Assembly: GCF_964340395.1 (NCBI RefSeq)
Contig: NC_135550.1
Location: 17,882,484-17,946,483 of the forward strand
From: Glandiceps talaboti
Taxonomy: Eukaryota > Hemichordata > Enteropneusta > Spengelidae
Length of the DNA stretch: 64,000 nucleotides
Direction: 5' to 3'
Below the pieces are notes generated by a model, which saw only the letters and a program-made list of their open reading frames with translations, had not been told where the DNA came from and did not search any database. Within the stretch, counting starts at the first letter, position 1. Each line of letters starts with the position of its first letter. The translations under genes and the position numbers were made by a program. Positions 1 through 12,677 of the stretch are shown here, piece after piece.

Positions 1-8
1 TAACTTAC

Positions 9-416
9 GTTCTGTTTTCCTTCTTGCAGCAGCACCTCGTGCCTGTATTCAGTGGGGGGAAAAGTTGACAATTATCATCAGACAGTGGCAGTAATTTCTC
101 TTCAGTTTCATCTTTAGTCATTATAAAGAGAGATGGTACAACTAGTAAGGAATATACATCCATTTTGCCTTTTGTAAAATGTATATACATTACATGACCG
201 AAGACAGAGAGAAAAGATTTTAAAACATAGCAATTCTCTCTTTGATTACAATTATCTTTCACAAACATGTACTTTTTGACTTCAAGATGTTTTTTTACAA
301 TCTGTAACTTACCATTCACTTACCTTTGGAAATGTTGGCAATACCATATTCAATATTTCCACGCAGAAAAATAAACACACACACACACACACAAATACAT
401 AGACAAGAACAAGAAT

Positions 417-450
<34 letters not shown>

Positions 451-3400
451 GACAGACAGATGGATGGATAGATATACACAGGAAAGATGTGAAATTATGT
501 ATATAGGTCAAAGAAATGGTTAAAAAATTGCAGCTTTGATTTCAAAATGAATACTTTTTATACTTGCTACACATTTTGAAAATCCCTACATTTGATGAGC
601 AATGAAATCCCAAATCGATTTAGTTCCGAATTGCCCAAATAAAATAAATGTCCCCTCTGTAATAATAATTACCTATCAAGATATGGCAAATATGGAATTT
701 CCTTGACAATCTAAAATATTAAAATACCAGTTTCTTTTATTTATTATTGTTGCTGTCTGGGCAAACCTGAACAAATCCTCTAGATACATCAGTATATAAC
801 TTACCTTCCTTATGGCTGTCCAATCTTCTAAAATATCAATATCCCTTAGCATATATACAATATATGGACGTAATAATGTTAAGGAAATCCAGGATTCAAA
901 CAATGACTTACTACATCTCTACAGTTTTCTCCTATATGCATATTACATACTTGACACAAAACTCTCAATGCTCTGGCATGTAATCAAATATGTGATACCT
1001 GCAATAGCATTTCATCTCATGCTAGAGAGTCAAAATAGAACAAAAAGGTGAACTTATTCTCATGCGTACCTATAGTAATACATGTGCCGGTGAACTCATT
1101 CTTATGCGTACCTATTAATAGTAATGCATGTGCAGCAGGTTGAAGTTATGGTGTCGACTAAGAAATTGAATAGTCATTATTTTTATGACATACCTAGGTG
1201 GTAGAATTCTATTGTAGATACTGAGAATTTGACACAAACATACTTCATTTTCATTTCATTACAATGACATTGTTATGATTACGACAAATGTTATCACATA
1301 CAAGCAGATCAGCGTAGTAAAGGCCATTGACCTTTTGATCATATCCTGGTACAGTATCAAGCTTCATCAGAATAACAAATTCATTGTTGATGCAGAATTG
1401 ATGTTGTGGTCAACACATGGTTCAAGAACAATTTTCCTATTCATAACTAATGACGATTTTACTTTCCACTGAAACAGAAAAAGCTAATTCTTGACTGATT
1501 CTATTGAGGAACTCCCCTCCTGATAAAGGAATAAGAAGAGTGTCCTTAAAGCATAGACATTACATTGGATTTGAGGAGATACATGTAGATGTTCATGTGA
1601 TCAAAAATATTTACTTGGGGTCATCTGTAACTTAAATCATTCTCATGACCCTAAATGACCCAATATATAAAGCTGAAAATATATGTAGGTGATACTACTT
1701 GTGTCAAATACCTTAACAACCCTTTGTTTTCACACTATATCAAGGTTATGAGATTTGTTATTATCTGATCTTATCTGTCCCTTGGACTGAATTGAAATAG
1801 GATTAATCTCACACAAAGTGTAAGGAAACACTTCTTTTCCACATCTTTCATATGAAATCTTGTAAAAGCTGATTCACTACAACGTATGACTCATTTTCAT
1901 TGTATGTGTACCATTTTAGCATGTGTAGTGTCACTGACATTCACACACAAACCAAAATTTATGATTTGAAAGGATATCTGAGACAGAAACTGCTTTCTTC
2001 TTTTTCTCTCCAGTCATAGAATCACTCTTCTTTCGACTCTTTTTGACCACACTGGAATCATTCCAAAAATCTACAAATGAGCAAACACAGACATGATATT
2101 TAGTAATGTATATAATCATGTATAAAACCATAAAAAGACTGTCCACAACTTAACGTTTATGAAATGCCATATTTCTCACCTAGGACCCTGTTCCTTTAGT
2201 AGCTCTTATCAAACGGTTGAAACCATACTCCCTAGCTTGAACACTATTGTTTGTGTATCTACAATGGTATGTCAGTACGCATCGACATTCTTGGCAATAC
2301 TTCAAATTTAAAAAGACAGCATCTACTTATGAAATATCAGATATCTTACCTGAACCTAAATCTATGTTGTGTCTATCTTCCTCTAGTCTTCTGAGTTTCT
2401 CTTCAATATCAGACCGTATTTGATCATGTAATAAAATTTTATCACTCTATTGGGAAAAGGAAAACATAATTAACAAAGTGAAAACAGCTATTCAACGTTA
2501 CATACTGGTAATTATCTTTTGATGTGAGACACCTTTACTGGTATTCAAAGTCAATTGTCTTTTATATTGTGACTGCCAGTCTTTTGAAAATAAAACTCAA
2601 ATCAATGTAAATTCATATTACAGCAATGTCCAAGATAATTGTGTCATTAATTGGAAATTGGACTCTCTGTGTGAGGTGTTAGTTATCAGGATACAGTAAT
2701 TTGTATATTGTATATCACATATCTCAGTTTCAAATTTCCACATTCCTGTAAAACAGTTTTAAAATGGTAGCGACTGCAAAGACTCAAATAAACTCTTTAA
2801 AAAAACACTTGTTATAAATACCATGACTGACTTAATTTCAACCACTTGTCATATTTCCTTACATTTGTCCATACTTCTCAGGTCAACTTGCCAAACAGTT
2901 TTAATTGCTATGGGTTCGTGATGATAATGAGAAACACAAAATAGGACCTACCTCATGATTTTCTTTGGCAGCCTTTTCTTCACAGTCATACTTATTTTTG
3001 ATATTAGCTTGTCTAAGCTGTCTGGCAATTCCAGCAACCTGCGTCCGAATATGCATATTTTCTTCAAGTTCCTGAAGAGGTTTTAAATACTCCTCTGCCT
3101 GCCCTGCTTTCACTTCTATCAACTTTGCTTCCACCTGACTTAGTCTTTCCATGTATAATCTGTTATTTACAGAGTAGTAGGCATTAATTAAATCGTATGA
3201 ATACATAGTTATATTTTTACAAAATTTAGTTGATTCAGAAAAAAACATATCCGTAATAATAAGTCTAATGATATGACTCATAAGCATGCCAGTGTGAGTA
3301 CTCATGTCTTTTCTGTTGCACTTTCATTTCCTTTGTTTGTGAAAGGACTGCTGCAGATAACTCACCACAAAGACTCATTCAAATGCCACACTTAACACCA

Positions 3401-5067
3401 CACACCATGTGTATATATATGTTACAGTGTTAGCAAAGTCAAAAGATAAGAAAAGTTACTGAACAACTTACTGTTCTTTGAGATCTGTAAACTGTCTTTC
3501 AAGATCTGTCATGTCATCCAAGCATTCACCTCTCCTCTGCTCACAAATCCCCTCATCCATATCTGTTGAATATACATGTAAATGTGTAAGGAGGGATTTT
3601 TTTTCTTTATAAACATAACCATCAGTCAATACAACCAAGACTGAACAATTTGTTGTTATGGACAATCCATGATTTCACTTGCCAACACATACAGACAGTG
3701 TATATTTCCGTCTAAGTATATTCTAAACATAAGTACAATTGTTATTCCAAGTGAACTATAAAAATGTTGATTTCTGATTAAAAGAACAAATTGTCATTGT
3801 AAAAATGCTGAAAATTGAAGCTATTCATGACCATGACAAACTCCACACATAAGTTGAAGTTATAAGTCCTAGTGTTTTCGATACTAAATTTACGGATATT
3901 ATACAATAACACTTGTTAGACAATGCCATCAACAGGATGTCAATTTTGAAAATGAAGCAGATCTCAAATAATATATAATAAAGAATTGGACATGTAAAAA
4001 AATGTAAATAACTACTAAATTGGATGTTCCTAGGCATAACTGTTGGTGGCTTTGTTGTTACTTTGAAATTATCCAAAGTTGAAGTGAAACAATCTCAGAC
4101 ATCCCACAACAACAGGTATTTATTGAAAATATGAATGTACCATGAAGTAGATAATACACCATTTATAATAATTTAATACACAACAATGCATGTATATGAA
4201 TTACTAGAATAACAACAATTTAGCCTCGGATCATAATTTTTGGGGAGAGGGAGAGGTGGGGTTTTTTAGAATTAAAGCCATTCAATGTATCATTTCCAAG
4301 ATATTCTGCAGTTAACTGTTAAGAAACAATATTACTGCTGTGAGGTATAGACATATAGATGTCGAAAACTTAGGAAAGAAGTGCGAAAATTGTTGTCACA
4401 CTCCGATCACACATAATAACTCATTGATTTTATGCATAATAATGTTGACTTTGTGTAAACGTGGTGTCCAGTGTACATGGTGTACGTGTAGTAGCCACTG
4501 CATCATGTACTGTAAGCCTACATGTACTCCAATGGGTGCCATTCAGCTGTTTTTCTTGACATATTCAAGTAAAAAATCACAATTTTATCATCACACGACA
4601 GGCCGGTAAACATTCTCTCCCAAAGTGGAAATGACGAAACAACAATGCCGTGGGATAAAATCGAGTCATTTCGCTAGCTTCGTGTCCCAAACAACAACAC
4701 AATGAAATTTGAAAAAGAGAGGCAATTCGTAGTCGTTTTGATATACGTATGCTATTTCTTAATATTACGATCGTGTGCGATCTCTCTGTTTTGATGTAAT
4801 TTGTGATTTCTTTATATTTTGTCGTTAGGTCACGAAAATGAAAACTCCCACGACTTCAGACAGGCAGTGGCGTTAATAATGTACGTGTGTACAGAACGAA
4901 AACCCAAACAAGCAGAACAAGCACGGCTTACCAGAACTGTCATCATCTTCGTCGGACGGCGAACTGCTGCTGTCACTATCATCACTCGTTTTACCGCTGT
5001 CTGGGGTGCTCTGTTCTTGCTCCATGTCTTCTGTCTCGCTGTCGCCCGTTTCGTCGATCGACGGCAT
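9..5067 (-). CDS. BRMS1L: BRMS1/BRMS1L ortholog, SIN3-HDAC corepressor subunit (3' end outside window)
   Basis: Seven coding exons on the minus strand: 4932-5067, 3472-3562, 2952-3159, 2350-2446, 1978-2070, 805-869 and 9-42. Phases join without a break, giving 241 codons so far; human BRMS1L has about 323 residues, so the C-terminus lies off the left edge. The start ATG at 5067 opens an acidic, Ser/Asp-rich head. A coiled-coil Sds3-like region follows, with family blocks such as [42 protein letters not shown] and [17 protein letters not shown]. The family bridges SIN3 and HDAC1/2 in the nucleus and acts in transcriptional repression. Exons 5 and 6 join only across a U12-type AT-AC intron (870-1977). 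Exon 7 ([11 protein letters not shown]) is short and basic and resembles vertebrate BRMS1 at that point. I cannot tell BRMS1 from BRMS1L; an invertebrate single-copy ancestor is likely. Function is inferred from the family. Confidence 0.93.
374..461 (+). repeat. (AC)n and (GACA)n microsatellites
   Basis: An AC run at about 374-393 is followed by a GACA tetranucleotide run at about 417-461, grading into GATG. Both lie in the intron between BRMS1L exons 6 and 7. Confidence 0.9.
870..1977 (-). other. U12-type AT-AC intron of the BRMS1L gene
   Basis: On the minus strand the intron opens with ATATCCTTT (1977 downward), matching the U12 AT-AC donor consensus. It closes with TTCCTTAAC (878-886), a perfect U12 branch-point consensus, 8 nt before the terminal AC at 870-871. 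Joining the flanks gives ...VSVS-G-PYIVYML with the phase kept, as in vertebrate BRMS1L. No GT-AG alternative gives this protein. Confidence 0.93.
991..1215 (+). repeat. Dispersed repeat, copy 1
   Basis: This segment in the BRMS1L U12 intron is similar, in the same orientation, to 31160-31325 in a PPP1R37 intron. Shared words include CAATAGCATTT, ACTTATTCTCA, CCTATAGTAAT and the terminal ACCTAGGTGGT. This copy holds an extra internal duplication of the ATTCT-ATGCGTACCTAT section (1056-1120). No terminal inverted repeats or coding potential were seen; the class is unknown. Confidence 0.6.
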
Positions 5068-5809
5068 TTCAACAAATTACAATGCGACAGATCTTCACAC
5101 TGCAGGTGTGAGCTCCAAATTTCAAAGGCTTCGACGAACAGACGCTAATGATTGAGATGCGCATGTACGGAAGTAGAAAAAAATATCAACGTGAAGTGCG
5201 CCATCTACGGACGCGTTTACATGTTGGTGGTTGCCCTGGTATTCGAAAAGAAGTTTAGATTCTTTCGAAAAAGACAAAATGAGCAAGGTTATACATAAAC
5301 ATTCTTACTTTTGCAATATAGTTAAACAGATTGTGATTGTGAACTGTAACCACATATTCAAAACGACGAAAAATATTATATCTATCTCATTATAACAATG
5401 ACTACTCAAGCTTCGCGGAGCGACGTTCTATCAGTGGACAGAAGTTTCAATCAGAAGTTACCACTTTCTTGTAGGTGACATTTCGATTGAAATGTTCAAG
5501 AAACTGTCACTGCTGCATTCATATTTTCAACTAAGAACTTTATTTTTCTGATATCAATACTTTCACATAAAGATGTTTGCCAAATAAGAGGTTATAAAGT
5601 ATTACTCTTGACAAATAGCGTATCTTAACAGAAACGCACTTTGCCCATCTCACCCCAAAAAGTGTTATAGAATTTCATCGTGGATTCATCTCTTTTTGCC
5701 GGCGTGAAAATCGACGTTCCTTCAGAACATCATTGGTTTTACAAGCGTCTATAGTTTACTTTAGCCTCTACAAAGTTTACGACAATTGGCGGAGAAAAAA
5801 ACATTATCG
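5068..5809. promoter_or_regulatory. Shared divergent promoter region, BRMS1L / unknown gene
   Basis: The region separates two opposed start codons by 742 bp. It holds an NRF1-like TGCGCATG at 5158-5165 followed directly by an ETS-like ACGGAAGT at 5167-5174, about 95 bp upstream of the BRMS1L ATG. No TATA box is evident. Transcription starts are not visible; promoter function is inferred from position and motifs. Confidence 0.5.
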
Positions 5810-7632
5810 ATGACAATGAAAGACGGAAAGCGAAAAACGGTTACATTCAAAACATCGGAGAGTCCTTGGTAAGTTTGAACATATCTTTTATTGAGACACT
5901 ATTTTCACTTTCAAGTGTAACGTGTCTCCTCCATTTTGAAAGACAGTCATATTCCACAGCAATGATCGATGGAATTCGATCTACAAAATATTTCAACACA
6001 GCCAGTCGACGTGATTGCGTTCAACCCGACAGGTACAGGGTCAGCTGATGTTATTATTTATCTATCGTTTCCTGATTTGATATTCATCAATATCATACAT
6101 ATTATCTAATATAATATATTGCAGTATTGCTGTTTTCGAAAAGTATACTATTATGATATTTTGATAGTCATGTAGATATCCATGTTCTGAAATTTTTTTT
6201 TATAATTCTTCTTTTAAGTGTCAGACACGATCTTGCTCTTTATATATATTACTTAATTTTCTGTGTATTTCACTGTGTAGGTTAGACAGATATATTTAAC
6301 AATATCAACTGTTTATTACTATGCAAATATACTCTTAATATCGAAAGGATGGACTATTAAACTGTTTTCTAGTTTCTCGCCCATGGTACTTCATACTCAA
6401 AGTTTACTTTTCTGCTAGCTGTTTTCTGAAGGAAAATAAACTCATTCATGTATAAAGAATTTCCAATATAATATGAATGTTCACATTTAATGGACGATAA
6501 ATCACTCATTTAGATTTAAATTACCTCGGTAGGCATGATAACAACAGTGCAGGGCCATCAAATGATCTTGCGGCTTGGCCTCATGAAGAAACAACTGTTG
6601 CAGCAAGAACTCTACATTTGCCGACCATTGAACCCGAGTTACCACAATTTTTCCAACCCTGTCATGGTATCTTTGAAAATACAGAAAAGCAAAGTTTATT
6701 ATTTCCTCCGATTCATCGTTCACATCACGAAGAGCAAATACAGGCTGATACTGATTCTTCTGGTTCAAGCGATGACAACCTGAAGATCAATGGTTCGAAC
6801 ATCATTATAGGATCACCACTTGCCTCAGCCGGCGCATTCCGGAGAAACTTTGAGCGGAGCATGAAGAAGAAGCACGGTCAACTTGAAATGACGACTTCAG
6901 CTGACAGTCACCTTGACAACAAAAATCAAAAATTTCCCCAAATTGAAAGTCACGCGTTGCCACAAAGGTAGGAAACAAAAATTCCGACAGTCTGAAATAT
7001 TTTCCTAATTTCAAAGACAGGCCTAGGGATGTTTTCCTTGTCTGTGGTTAGGCCAAACAAAAGAAAACATGTGCTGTTTGACCTTACTTTCCCTGTACAG
7101 AGTCGACTTGAAAATAACACATTTAATGAACCAAACACAGGTGTGTCATGACCCCAAATATTAAAAGTTCAATGCTGACTATATCTTTTTAAAAAGACAT
7201 GCATTTAATCTGAGTGGCCACCGTGACACAATTTTTTTTCGGTTTGTCATGTTGTACCTTGTTAACGTTTTACAAAATGTAACAATCGAAAAAGTGTTTG
7301 TGACGCATAACTGGCGTAAAAAAAATTATAACTCGGGTTATCTTAATAACAGATTTCAGATGATACTTTTTCTAAGAAAACAAAACGTATATCAATTCTA
7401 TGTATTTCATTAAAATATCAATGTCAATCTAATTAAATCTGATCATTTTTTATTTACCATATTGAATGTCTATTTTAATTTGCCGTTTACGTTATCTTTT
7501 CTTTATACGTCGGGAGACCACCTTTCCCAAGCAAAAGAGAACGTACTAAAGGATAAACAAAGCGGAAGTGAAATTCCCAGATTTTAATCAAAGTGATGGA
7601 ATTCCCTGCCAACGTTACTAAATATATCGCAA

Positions 7633-7665
<33 letters not shown>

Positions 7666-8188
7666 TACGTAAATTCATCAATAACAATATTAAGATTTTC
7701 TCAGCCCCCCTATGCCTAATTAAGTTACAAAAGTATGTCGACGTCAAGAGAGATCATCATAGGATACTTGTAAACCCATAAGTGATAACGCACAAATTTA
7801 GAACAACCAAAATCTTTTAAAAGAATAATTATACTATGCTTGAAATGGTTTTTATTTGTACATTTTAAATTCGATTTCGTATAACTTTTTAAATTTCATT
7901 TTCAGGAACATCAGCCCTTCTTTAAAACCTGCACTCGATACTAGGCTTCCACCCATCGATATCAACCAGTTACCTTTCAAGAGACCAGGGAGGGCAGCTA
8001 AGAGTGACCATGACACACCAACCCGTGAAAGACTCAGTGCTCATCGTCATGGTTCCCTGCCTGAACTGATGATCCATGGTGGTGACGTACCACGTTACAA
8101 ACTTGACGTGGAAAGGAAGCAATCTAAGGCCGAGAAGTCCAGTCTGCGTCGTAGGGTAGTGCAAGTCAACATGTTCCTCCTGAAGTAA
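5810..8188 (+). CDS. Unknown-function protein, three coding exons, about 258 aa
   Basis: I do not recognise this protein. Proposed exons are 5810-5868, 6533-6967 and 7906-8188 (stop at 8186-8188), phases 2 and 2. Exons 2 and 3 are firm: a long open frame, donor AAAG|GTAGGA at 6968, acceptor TTTTCAG at 7905. Exon 1 is weaker: ATG 5810 encodes MTMKDGKRKTVTFKTSESP and ends at a strong GTAAGT donor. The phase-matching acceptors for exon 2 are AG at 6532 or AG at 6547, so the first residues of exon 2 are uncertain. The product is hydrophilic, with Ser/Asp-rich (DTDSSGSSDDN), basic (FRRNFERSMKKKH) and proline-containing stretches and no signal peptide or membrane segment. It looks largely disordered and may be nuclear or cytosolic. 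KTVTF near the start fits the loose RVxF pattern for PP1 docking, which is weak evidence. The gene runs head-to-head with BRMS1L. A candidate AATAAA lies at 8994-8999. Confidence 0.68.
7632..7664 (+). repeat. (TGTC)n microsatellite
   Basis: About eight TGTC units lie in the last intron of the unknown-function gene. Confidence 0.9.
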
Positions 8189-10924
8189 TCAGTATTCGCC
8201 TTCAAGAGACATAGGGACTTTTTGGATTTCGTGCCAACCATGGTTTTTTTTTGTAGTTACTAAATTTCAAATATTTTATTTTTTATAATATAACTTATTG
8301 TCAAGTCAGCGTCCCGGGGATGAAATACTTCATAAGCTAGCTATCACTCGGGTGCACGTGGAGAGGTGCAGGAAATCGAGTAGAATGGAGCAAGTCCGAC
8401 CATTGATATCCAAACAGAAATAGGTGAAAGAGTTACATGTAAAATGGAATTGATATATCATGGACTGTTGAGTTAACTTCTAGACTAAAATTAGCGAGGT
8501 ATCCTTGACATTGAAAGACTTGACCTGAAGATGTGACAAATAGTTGATGTGCTTTGACAAAGACATTAATGATGTAATCAAAAGTACTCCATTCCCATAT
8601 CAGACGTTAATCAAACTGGAAAAAGTTGTTGGTTGTTTCAGTCCCCAGTAGAATTACATGACGTATGTGTAAACGACAAAAAAAAATAGTTACAAAAAAA
8701 AGAGGAAAAAAATATGAGAAAACTAAATATATTGAAAGATGATTTGAAGATTTGTAAGTTTGAATGCAGCATTGTTTATTTGGGATCAGTGCATTCTTAT
8801 GTTTATATTTTTTGTAATTAAATTGCTTTCAATACTGTATTCGATGTTATACATTGATTACATTGTCAAGATTGGTGATCCGTGTTTTACTCAGAAAGAA
8901 TCAGAAGGCCTTTGTATCATAACAAGTTTTAAAAAAATACTGGTGAAATGATACCATTGTCTTGGACAGTTTAGTCCAGAGAAAAAGTTTTCAAATAAAC
9001 CAATACTTTGACAAACTATTTGACAAGCTACTATGTTTTAATTGCATTTTCAGTTAGTAATTATGACGTTACCACCATGATGGAAACAAGATAGGTCTGA
9101 AAACTGCGCTTTAGTTTATTGAAGATTACTAAAAAGATAGATTTTAAAAAAAAAAACTACTGGCACAATAATTTTGCCTATTATGACTTATTGGTCTGAA
9201 ATATGAAATTATTATCAGTAAAAAGTATTGTGGTGTGTTTTAGTAATGCTTCAAGTGTTACTGTGATGGGAGAATGATGTGGAAGGTATCTGATCTATTT
9301 CATAGCATCAACCAATGTTGAATATACACGTACATGTACCACTATTTCTAATTTGTGTCAATCCTGTATGGATGGACTCTCCAACACAAAGTTGTGGTCA
9401 ATCTACCCTCATATCATACCCTCTCAATATTGTACTAGTATTCTCATATTATGCGCATACTATACGGCACATACTTTCCAAAACAAAGTTGGGACCAATC
9501 TACCCTCATTTCAACCCCCCCCCCCCCCATTTCAATATTGTACCGGTATTTTCACACTACTCTCGCCTCCTACGGATGAACTCGCAAATACTATGCTGTG
9601 ACTGATCTTCTATTACCACAAACTGCCCAAACCCCATTCAACTGCCTGTGTTTTGGAGATCTCACTATACTACAGTGGTACTGGCAATCCCAATTCTGGA
9701 TGTTAATATAAGAATGGGGGTTTGGAATCAAATCTTCAATTATGGCTGTTAGGCAGTGCAGAATGAGAGTAGAACGGGCGTTGCATGAGAAGGCTTGATG
9801 ATTTATAAATTACACAACTATACAGAAAACATATCTTTCTATTTTTTACTTTATTTATATCACAGACAGACAAACAATGTATAGTCAGTCCTGACTGTAA
9901 AATTCATGAATATACACAAATAGTACACAATCTTCCAATGGTACGTTTATAATCTATACTACTTATACTTGATCATACAACTTAAAACGTCCCTTTAAAT
10001 CATAAGAACTCTGACTGTGTAAGTTTCTTTGAAATATGTAATAGGAAACATTTATATACCTATCACCAGCTGAAGACAACAGAAAATGGTGTTATTTCAC
10101 AGTGAAAGTTACAATTCAGTTACAGATCAATTTTGGTTAGCAAAAAAAAAGTAGTGCTGAGTAAAACAGACTACATCATTGTTACTTTCAGCCTATTTTG
10201 CATTCCTTCATATTTTGGTAATTTCCACATGTGAAGAAGAACAATCTCCTTTCTTTTACCCAAAAACAATATGGAAAGGACATTACAACAAACGGATAGA
10301 ACGCAATTTAGATACTAGTAAAATTTCAGCTAAACTGAATCGAAAATCAAGATATTGAAAACTTTACACAAAACATATTTCATATATTTCCTAATAAGAA
10401 CACAAACATAACATAATTTCCAAAGAAAATGTTCCCCTAGCTAAATACAGATTTGTGCTTGTATCTAAATGCACTACATGCAAACACACAAATCGTAGAC
10501 TAAACACTATGATTTCTGGTACATAGAAACTTATGTCAGAAATCATGTAATATGATGTCATTTCCATGCATCTATATCAGATTCACTTATTTTACCATAA
10601 AAGCTTGTATAATGACAATCTAACTATAACGAACACTTCATTATAGTCATGTTCATGTGTCCTAATGCATTCAATATATAGAGTTAACAATGCGATGCTA
10701 CTAACACACAGCTCTATAATGGTTATTAGTAGATTAGTAGTCACCAATATATTACTTTTTTCTCAATTAAACCCCCCCCCCCCACCCCACCACCACTATG
10801 TTTTCATATACATATTACATAGAAACCACTGACATAAACTCAGCAAGTGTTTATCGAATTGAAATTGTATGTTCATTTCTTTGGCTGTGAAAAGTTTTCT
10901 TTTTCCTTCTCACTCCACAACAAT
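8189..10924. other. Convergent 3' regions between the unknown gene and EIF1AD
   Basis: No coding region is supported here. The left part probably holds the 3' UTR of the plus-strand gene (AATAAA at 8994-8999). The right part, next to the EIF1AD stop, is probably its 3' UTR; a possible minus-strand poly(A) signal lies near 9848-9856. The middle holds a decayed tandem duplication with a period of about 98 bp (about 9385-9600; CAATCTACCCTCAT occurs twice) and poly-C tracts near 9517 and 10772. Confidence 0.5.
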
Positions 10925-12677
10925 CTATTGTTCTGCTGGTTCATCTACATCTCTAACTCTACTAGCATTTCCAGTCATATCATGTCCCATATCTTGCTCT
11001 GTGCCTCTACCTGGCCCTTCACTTCTATCATACTCATTGTATCCATAGTCATCATCTTCTTCCTCTTCATCATCATCATCATCATCATCATCACTGCTAT
11101 CTTCTGATTCTTCATAGAAGACATTTGGTCTGTTTGTATTGACAAACAAGTCATCATCATTGTCTGAATCTTCACTATCCTCTTCCTCACCTTCACTGCC
11201 GCCACCACCACTGCCACCATTCACTTGAGATTTCCCATTGAGGATGTTTTGCTCCTCTGTCTGTTCTCTGCATTTCTCTGTAAATCCCTCTGGCCTGAAA
11301 CAACAAATATGTGGGAAGATTTAGCTCTGGGTATGGTGCCCTATACATAAGTATTCAAACTAGTAACATTTCTACAAATTACTTTCCAAGAAATGTACAT
11401 TTGTAATCATTATCCATCATGTTAACATTTTCATTTGTTAATCTCTTAAAAAGAACTGTAGTGAAATCTAAATTGCACCCATACATGTCTGTACTGTATC
11501 TACATTACGCATCTCCGATGACTCTGTATAAAAAAAAAAGTATATCACTTCCTTACCATTTGCCTTCTTTCTGTATGTACTTGACTTGTTTTGGGTAGAG
11601 AATAGTGAAGATCTCAGCTTTGACTTTGTCACCTTCTGTTATTGGATCAACAATAACAAAATCGCCTGCACAAAGAAAAATATATCATTCTCAATCATCT
11701 CGAAATTTGACACACATAAACTAATAGCTTTTTTATTTCCACAGCACAAGAAAAGTAGACTTAATTCATCACTTAGCAAATGGTTGACAAGAGTATCAAC
11801 CATGACAAATCTTTCAGGCCAACATGAATAGACTTCCACAGTTTACCTTGAAACGTTCTTAGTGGCACAAATTTCAGTATGTCGATATGTGGAGTATCTT
11901 ACCTCGTTTTATCCAGACATTCTTCCGAAACTTGGAAGGCATACTGGCTAAATATCTTTCTCCATCTGGAGTTTCCACCTCATGGAGGTTATTACCACGG
12001 GGTGCAATGACCTACAAATAAATAACATGAGTAACACAAGTTAAAAGTCAAACTAATCTTTCATAAGCAGTCTAATAATTTGGCCAATAATAAAAATGTG
12101 TCAATTCAGAGCCCCCCCCCCCCAACCACCACCACAACCACAAGTTTGTACACTGAAAACAAACCCAGGTACAGTGAAACTCAACAAAGTACATGTATGA
12201 CATCTTCACTGTGCACTAATTCTTTGCAACAAAACTTTTCTTGTAGTAAGATTGCTTAATCACATTACAAACAAACTGTACATTACAAATGGTTTGGTGG
12301 AACAAGTAATTTTGGGAAAATTTAAATTCCCATATGTCCCATTGTTGAGAATATGCGAACGATTAAAAATTGACATTTATACTACTACAGTACTAGTAGG
12401 ATTGCTGATTACAGGACATTTATTCTGAACTGTGAATGTTTTGCGATTTGCTACATCCACTCCAATCCACAGGCTTGGATTTCTACAGTACATTATGAAC
12501 TACAATATCCAGCTAAAAAGTATACTAGTACCTTCTCCCACGACGTAACAAGGTATATGTTATATACTTATGAAGAATGAGCGAACTTACCTTTACGATC
12601 AGTTGATTATCCTCTGGAAGGACATATTCACCAAGCACTTCTCCAAAGACGTGCTTTCGTTTGGTAGCTTTTGACAT
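10925..12677 (-). CDS. EIF1AD: EIF1AD, eIF1A-domain-containing protein
   Basis: Four coding exons: 12591-12677, 11903-12011, 11557-11665 and 10925-11294, all GT-AG, giving 224 aa. The N-terminus [10 protein letters not shown] matches the family start. The S1-like OB fold typical of eIF1A covers about residues 10-95, with family blocks [26 protein letters not shown] and [15 protein letters not shown]. The conserved DLFVNTNR motif lies in the tail. The last exon encodes a Gly/Ser linker and then a long Asp/Glu tract, so the protein is about 60 residues longer than human EIF1AD (about 165 aa). The family binds nucleic acid and is nuclear; its exact role is poorly defined. EIF1AD and BANF1 are divergently arranged here, as in human. 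Confidence 0.95.
11065..11100 (-). repeat. Coding GAT repeat (poly-Asp) in EIF1AD
   Basis: A run of TCATCA on the plus strand reads as GAT codons on the minus strand and encodes eight Asp residues within a longer Asp/Glu tract. It is probably length-variable between individuals. Confidence 0.8.

Noticed and set aside
4819-5148. Plus-strand 109-aa open frame over the BRMS1L start
   Set aside because: It is antisense to the first BRMS1L exon and its promoter; the minus frame matches the family.
7970-8164. Minus-strand 64-aa open frame
   Set aside because: It is antisense to the last exon of the unknown-function gene, which has matching splice phase.
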